From an uncultured bacterium (GTDB taxonomy: Bacteria; Cyanobacteriota; Vampirovibrionia; Gastranaerophilales; Gastranaerophilaceae), in NCBI GenBank assembly GCA_902797985.1, contig CADBUZ010000008.1:1-64000 (forward strand): a DNA stretch of 64,000 nucleotides. The letters run 5' to 3'. Below, piece after piece: positions 59,263 to 64,000 of this stretch (the first letter of the stretch is position 1; each line of letters opens with the position of its first letter). A program made the position numbers and the translations under genes. Below the pieces are notes generated by a model, which worked only from the letters and a program-made list of their open reading frames with translations, ran no database searches and was not told where the DNA came from.

Positions 59263-62200
59263 TTATTTCGATGTTACATCGATATTTTTACCTTTTTTAG
59301 CTTCAGGCTTTCCTGTATCTGCATATGCATTATTTTTTGGAATATTGTACATGTGATTAAAGTATTCACGAACTCTTGTCTTTTTATTTATTAAAGAAGT
59401 TCTTTCATTGGCAACATTTTCAGGAATATGATAAAGCATCATTACACCATCCGGAGAAGTATTACCATCCATAAGAATACCATCTTCTTTTCCGTCTACA
59501 ATTCGTTTAATAAAGTAGTCATCACCGTTATTGCAAACCTTATATATTGCATTGTCATTAGGGTTAACATTTTTGAATATTGTACCTGCATTTAAGGATA
59601 TTTTACCTTTTGGTCCTTTTAAATATATACTGTCTAACCAAGCATCTGAAGGATGAAGGTGACTAACAGGTACTTTTGGATCTGTAGATACACCGTTAGG
59701 GTTGAATACAGATATTGTCATTGCACCATTCGATGCTTGTGACATAACTGCTGAACATTCCATAACCTCGCTAGATCCGTTCTTAAACGCTGATTGTTTG
59801 TCCAATTTATACATTGTACCATTATTTAATGCTTCTAGCATATTTATATCATCGTCTTTTCTATTAGCAGAAATATCCATAATTTGATTTCTATAATCAG
59901 CTATATCTGCCCTGAAATTACCTGAGTCTTTATCTAAAACGGATTCATCTAACGCATTACGGTTTTGAAGATATGTGTTTTGACATTTATCTTCTCCACC
60001 TGTCATACCTAATTCATCCCCTGCATACAATGTAGGGTTTCCTGATAATGCACCGAGATATCGCATAATCATTCTGGTTTTTACACGACCGACTTCCGTT
60101 GCTTTTGAATCAACTCTATTTCTATAGTTGTTAAGAGCATCCTTGTCTAAAAGTCCCTTTACACCATATTTTTCTTCAGCTTGATCAAACACTATATCGA
60201 ATGCATCAGGGATTGGTTTTGAGCCAAAGCCATCTTTTTCAAGCACTTTTTTATAACTGTCAGGATTAGCAGAACTATGTTTATCATCAGCATTTTTATA
60301 ATACTTACCATTTACAACGTCTGCTACTGATTTTGATAAAGCAGAATATAACTTATTATATTTATCATCAATTTCTGCGTATTTTGCTTGTTTTTTATCT
60401 TCGCTTATATTGCTTTCGCTAACCTTGCGTTTTTCTTCATTTTTCAAATCATTGTTTATAGCACCTATGCTGTTTCTTAATAATTCACCATTTGCAACAG
60501 CTTTAGCACTTGAATTTTTGAAAAATTCATTGTCATTATAAATGATGTTTTTATCATAATCAGAAAGTTCACTTTCATTCATAATATCATTCATAATCAT
60601 ATATGCTGTTTTTCTATGACCAACATCATCTTTATTCATTAAATCTGCGTTATACAAGCTCATATCCATTGACAAGAAATGTACCATTCTTGGCTTATCG
60701 TGGTTACTTGCGAATGTATATGAATTTCTTTTGTAATCAATTGGTTTATCGGCAAATCTGGAAATAGAATCTTCCAATTTTCTAATTCTTTCAGAATCTT
60801 TGTTTCCGACTTTATCATCACCCGTTACAAAATCATACCCAAACATATTTGTTATTCCGTCAAAGAAATATGAATAGTTAGCCTCAGAAGTTATACCCGC
60901 TAAATCAAGAAGTGAGCCTATTGCTTTTCCTTCATTATCATATATAACATCACCATTGTCAGGCATTGTATCCCTAATAATTCCGTCAACGTCTGTCAAT
61001 TCGGCTACCGTATATGAATTAGGATTTTCTTTTTTGATAACTTCGACCATATTTCCCCAGAATTTAATATTATTATTCCAAGCAGTATCGAATCTTTGGT
61101 CGCCATTTCTAACAGAATCAAAATCGGCAACGTCTTTTGCAGCATCAAATCTCCAATCAAGACCTAATCCCGAACGATCAACCATAACTTCTGCCAGTTT
61201 AAAACTGTTTGCGTTTGTATTTTGAATACGTTTATTAATAGAAGATGCAACAAAAGTAATGTCTTTTGTTTCAAGATTACTAATACCTTTCTTCATTCTG
61301 TTAACAATTTGAGAAGCTTCATTTTCTTGACTGTCACCATTGATTCCAAAATGTTTCAAAGTACCTTTCTTCATCATATCGTCATAATCATATGCAATTT
61401 CACCATTTTCAAGCTTTTTAACTTTCGCATCAGGCATAAAGGCCTTTACAATAGCATATTTTGCTATATCTTCTGCCACTAATGGTATTACATATTGACC
61501 ATATTCTGTAAGATTGTCACCATCAAATAAAGGTTCTTTTGAATTTTTATCTACCTCATTAAGAACTTTATCTGCAAATGCTTTAATATCTTCTTTAAAT
61601 ACGCTGTTCATCTTATCATATGTTTTTGCATATTCTTTAGGAACATTATATGTAGAATCAACCATTGCCTCATATCTTGATTGACCAATATGATCCTCAT
61701 CAGGTGAACGTTTTGACAAATAAGGTGATGACAATGCACCTTGCATATCCGGAGCAAATTCAATAGAATCAAGTGGTAACTCCATCAATGATGAAATCAA
61801 TAATTCATCATAGTCATCCGATTTTGGACGCATTTCATAATTATCTTCAAGTACATTTTGAATAACTTGTCTTGAAAGTCTGACATCTTCAGGCAATTTA
61901 GGATTGTCAGGATTTTGTGAATTTAAAATACCTTCAATTCTGTTATATGCTTTTGCTGGTTTATCTGAAATTTCACCAATTGTTTTTGCAACATACTCAT
62001 TGTGAACATTTCTAACATGTCTTGTCCAATATTTTGCAGCACCTGCTGCTAAATCTTGAACCTCAGCATTTGCTCTGCGTAATCTATTCATTTCTACTGC
62101 ACGTTCTGCAGGATCTTTTATATCTGACAATAGTTCATTATCATAATTAGATGTGAAATAATTAAGCTTTGACATATCCGTATATGCGTTCCAGCATACA

Positions 62201-63564
62201 AATCCGCCTTCATTTTTTTCTTCAATACTTATACCGGACATAGCTCCTACAAACATTGTCCCTCTTGGAGAATCAAGTTTTACTCTGTTTGCTTTTTCTC
62301 TTGTTGCATTTACTTCATTTAGGTTTTCAACATTCTTTCTATACTCATATGGATCGACTTCAAAAGCATATGGAATTACAGTATCATCATGAGTATTAAT
62401 TGCAAGTTTATTTCCGTTAGGATTTGTCTTTGAATAATGATCAATAATTGATGTAGTATCTTTGCGTTCTTTGTCTGTTACCATTGAGTTGTCAAAAATT
62501 TGAAGTGTTGTTGGTTTATCAGGATCATATTTTTTATTTTCTGAAATTTTATATTGACCATTACTTTGAAGTGAATATTCAAATGGTGAATTTACTAATT
62601 TATGATTTAAATTTTCGTAATTAGCAGGAATAACCCCCATGCCAAGAGCATTATCTTTTAACCCACTCATACGGAAATAGTAATATTCTGCAGGTTTTTC
62701 ATCATTATCCATCCATTTTATAGCACGTTGGAAATGAATACCTTGCAAACCTTCTGATGTAAAGGTTCCGTCATCTACTAAATTCATACCATTTTTAAAG
62801 GCTTCTCTTTGAAGAGAATTATAATTATTAATGGTACCTGCACCACCTGCCATAAGCATGTTATTTTCATTCCAATAACCGAATCTTGATGCATTACTAG
62901 CACCCTTAAGAGGAGTTGTAATTAAACGTTTAAACCCTTTTTCTCTAAGCTCATGAAGTTTTGCCTCAAGCCCTGCCATACTTCCGCCAAATGAGTTTGC
63001 GAAAGTACGATTAGAATTTCTAATCTTATCAGCAATAGCTTTCTTTTCATCTGCCGTTTCCGGCTTAATAATCTTTCCTGTATCTTTATCATTGAAGCCG
63101 GCATAAACATACCCCGGTGCAAATGAATCATGCATTGCAAGATACATTGGACCTTGTTTTGTTACACTTGTTCCTTTTCTTGTAACTATTGAACAGCCGT
63201 CTTTTTCATTATTGTCTTCATGGATATATTTAACTACATTTCCTGTATTTTTATCTTTAATAACCATTCTATATGCAAACGGTTGAGTATCTTCTAAGTC
63301 TAAATCATATCTTGGTTCAACTACCACACCACTCTTTGGTACATCAGCAGTAAAAAATGGTTCCATGCTTCCGTCAGAACCTCTTTCCACAAAGAAATTA
63401 TTCTTCTTATCAATTCCTACTCTGAAGAATTGAACCTCGCAATCATATTTTGAGGAATCATAAACACAATTGAACTCGTAGGCTTGAGCACCTGTATCGG
63501 TTTTCTTGTGTTGATATCCTTGAAATGCTACATTTCTTACTTGATTTGACTTATTAATTTCCAT
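59263..63564 (-). CDS. Giant GH13-like alpha-amylase-family protein, no signal peptide
   Basis: The 1433-residue protein carries the alpha-amylase catalytic signatures: WRFDAAKD (nucleophile Asp, about 806), VAELTD (acid/base Glu, about 855), SNHDKPR (transition-state Asp, about 956), and the substrate-lining GNPTLYAGDELGMTGGED. An NGMNLVDDGTF segment near 270 resembles conserved region I. The distance between region I and the nucleophile is several times that of normal GH13 enzymes, so a large insert is present. The N-terminus MEINKSNQVRNVAFQGYQH has no export signal. It may degrade storage glycan inside the cell or be secreted by an unknown route. Confidence 0.8.
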   Translation of the reverse strand: MEINKSNQVRNVAFQGYQHKKTDTGAQAYEFNCVYDSSKYDCEVQFFRVGIDKKNNFFVERGSDGSMEPFFTADVPKSGVVVEPRYDLDLEDTQPFAYRMVIKDKNTGNVVKYIHEDNNEKDGCSIVTRKGTSVTKQGPMYLAMHDSFAPGYVYAGFNDKDTGKIIKPETADEKKAIADKIRNSNRTFANSFGGSMAGLEAKLHELREKGFKRLITTPLKGASNASRFGYWNENNMLMAGGAGTINNYNSLQREAFKNGMNLVDDGTFTSEGLQGIHFQRAIKWMDNDEKPAEYYYFRMSGLKDNALGMGVIPANYENLNHKLVNSPFEYSLQSNGQYKISENKKYDPDKPTTLQIFDNSMVTDKERKDTTSIIDHYSKTNPNGNKLAINTHDDTVIPYAFEVDPYEYRKNVENLNEVNATREKANRVKLDSPRGTMFVGAMSGISIEEKNEGGFVCWNAYTDMSKLNYFTSNYDNELLSDIKDPAERAVEMNRLRRANAEVQDLAAGAAKYWTRHVRNVHNEYVAKTIGEISDKPAKAYNRIEGILNSQNPDNPKLPEDVRLSRQVIQNVLEDNYEMRPKSDDYDELLISSLMELPLDSIEFAPDMQGALSSPYLSKRSPDEDHIGQSRYEAMVDSTYNVPKEYAKTYDKMNSVFKEDIKAFADKVLNEVDKNSKEPLFDGDNLTEYGQYVIPLVAEDIAKYAIVKAFMPDAKVKKLENGEIAYDYDDMMKKGTLKHFGINGDSQENEASQIVNRMKKGISNLETKDITFVASSINKRIQNTNANSFKLAEVMVDRSGLGLDWRFDAAKDVADFDSVRNGDQRFDTAWNNNIKFWGNMVEVIKKENPNSYTVAELTDVDGIIRDTMPDNGDVIYDNEGKAIGSLLDLAGITSEANYSYFFDGITNMFGYDFVTGDDKVGNKDSERIRKLEDSISRFADKPIDYKRNSYTFASNHDKPRMVHFLSMDMSLYNADLMNKDDVGHRKTAYMIMNDIMNESELSDYDKNIIYNDNEFFKNSSAKAVANGELLRNSIGAINNDLKNEEKRKVSESNISEDKKQAKYAEIDDKYNKLYSALSKSVADVVNGKYYKNADDKHSSANPDSYKKVLEKDGFGSKPIPDAFDIVFDQAEEKYGVKGLLDKDALNNYRNRVDSKATEVGRVKTRMIMRYLGALSGNPTLYAGDELGMTGGEDKCQNTYLQNRNALDESVLDKDSGNFRADIADYRNQIMDISANRKDDDINMLEALNNGTMYKLDKQSAFKNGSSEVMECSAVMSQASNGAMTISVFNPNGVSTDPKVPVSHLHPSDAWLDSIYLKGPKGKISLNAGTIFKNVNPNDNAIYKVCNNGDDYFIKRIVDGKEDGILMDGNTSPDGVMMLYHIPENVANERTSLINKKTRVREYFNHMYNIPKNNAYADTGKPEAKKGKNIDVTSK

Positions 63565-63646
63565 GCAAAGACACTCCTATTTCACATTAATAAGAAACCT
63601 GAAAACAAGATTTTTTGCTACTGTGATAACAATATATTAATAAAAA

Positions 63647-63662
63647 TTTACATTAATGTAAA
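63647..63662. promoter_or_regulatory. Perfect palindrome TTTACATTAATGTAAA
   Basis: The 16-bp perfect palindrome TTTACATTAATGTAAA lies in the divergent region between the GH13-like gene (start 63564) and the small charged gene (start 63771). Its half-site TTTACATT is the same as an HLR1 half, but in inverted order, so it is a possible operator rather than HLR1. Confidence 0.45.
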
Positions 63663-63770
63663 GAGAATTTAAGAGTCTTAAAAAATTTATTTTTATAAAT
63701 TTAATATAACCCATGTACAAAATTAAAAAAATAATTTATACTAATGTTAGAGAATAAAAAAGGACAAATT

Positions 63771-63977
63771 ATGGCATTCGGAATAAACGGCAGTGATCCA
63801 TTCAAATCATATCAGTCACACGCTGATGCAGGTGGCGGAATGGGCGTTTTTGCAAAAAGAAAAAGAAAAGACGAAAAGAAAAAGGATGATGAAAACGATA
63901 AACTATTAGAAATGGACGATGATCAAGATGATGATAATCTAGAAATTGATTTTGATGACTCTGATTTCTTAGAATAG
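63771..63977 (+). CDS. Small charged hypothetical protein, 68 aa
   Basis: The product begins MAFGINGSDPFKSYQSHADAG, then a basic KRKRKDEKKK stretch and an acidic Asp-rich tail ending DDSDFLE. No family is recognised. AAAGGAC precedes the ATG at 63771, which I prefer over the upstream in-frame ATG at 63744. The mixed-charge low-complexity tail could bind a partner or metal. Confidence 0.6.
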   Translation: MAFGINGSDPFKSYQSHADAGGGMGVFAKRKRKDEKKKDDENDKLLEMDDDQDDDNLEIDFDDSDFLE

Positions 63978-63980
63978 TTT

Positions 63981-64000
63981 ATGAGTCAGCATTTAATAGA
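63981..64000 (+). CDS. Possible start of next gene (partial)
   Basis: An ATG at 63981 opens a frame reading MSQHLI to the window end, 3 bases after the previous stop codon. No ribosome-binding site is visible. Too little sequence remains to identify it. Confidence 0.25.

Overview
The window is AT-rich, has short intergenic gaps, and contains no phage genes, insertion sequences or CRISPR arrays. The gene content points to a non-photosynthetic relative of Cyanobacteria: Melainabacteria/Vampirovibrionia, most likely a gut Gastranaerophilales. Three things support this. There is an LdpA-type iron-sulfur protein, a family otherwise known from cyanobacteria. There is a VKOR-DsbA fusion. There are also many lineage-restricted small proteins, including two paralogues with the N-terminal signature MGMxxSQARLLSLTARMHD. 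An outer-membrane barrel protein, PBP1A, LspA and a C-terminal processing peptidase indicate a diderm envelope. Fermentative metabolism is suggested by ROK glucokinase, Pgk, a four-subunit 2-oxoacid:ferredoxin oxidoreductase and a very large GH13-like amylase.

Layout. 1-5.5 kb: a NarL-type response regulator, tRNA-Arg(UCU) followed by a 194-bp tandem repeat carrying copies of the tRNA tail, then a secreted NTF2-like protein, LspA, a pseudouridine synthase and small proteins. 5.5-13.4 kb: glucokinase diverges from a GAF-GGDEF-HD protein; a minus-strand cluster follows (UPF0173 hydrolase, TPR protein, NAD kinase, radical SAM). 13.4-22.5 kb: RibD; a minus-strand histidine kinase/VKOR-DsbA/QueH/DUF6485 cluster; an amber-interrupted HExxH protein; Prs; a BI-1 family protein; a sigma factor with prepilin peptidase. 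22.6-30.1 kb: a SNF2 helicase with TTG start, a frameshifted beta-helix protein, an RGG/zinc-ribbon protein, then RimM-TrmD. 30.1-42.8 kb: RecJ-CtpA, LdpA-AlkD, an outer-membrane barrel, RecO, Pgk, the second MGMSASQ protein, QueE and a TIGR01212 radical SAM protein. 42.8-55.3 kb, mostly minus strand: AGCS transporter, ThrB, YhaM, a degenerate PurH-like protein, PBP1A, the oxidoreductase operon, a cysteine-peptidase-like protein, YqeG and peptidase U32. 55.4-64 kb: a small membrane protein, IspD, a parvulin/M24 peptidase/SpoU methyltransferase operon, the GH13-like giant and a small charged protein.

The most interesting signals are these. (1) Three sites match the cyanobacterial HLR1 box (binding site of the response regulator RpaB). 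They lie upstream of both MGMxxSQ paralogues and of an 82-residue small protein, at nearly equal distance in two cases. (2) A tandem repeat after tRNA-Arg has the architecture of the E. coli tyrT/rtT locus. (3) Several enzymes have changes at key residues: LspA Asp to Glu, a Tyr-Asp instead of His-Asp in the HD-GYP-like domain, and a PurH-like domain without the catalytic His. (4) Two lineage-specific genes are broken: a TAG inside an HExxH protein and a frameshift in the beta-helix paralogue. All assignments come from reading the sequence; no database search was run.
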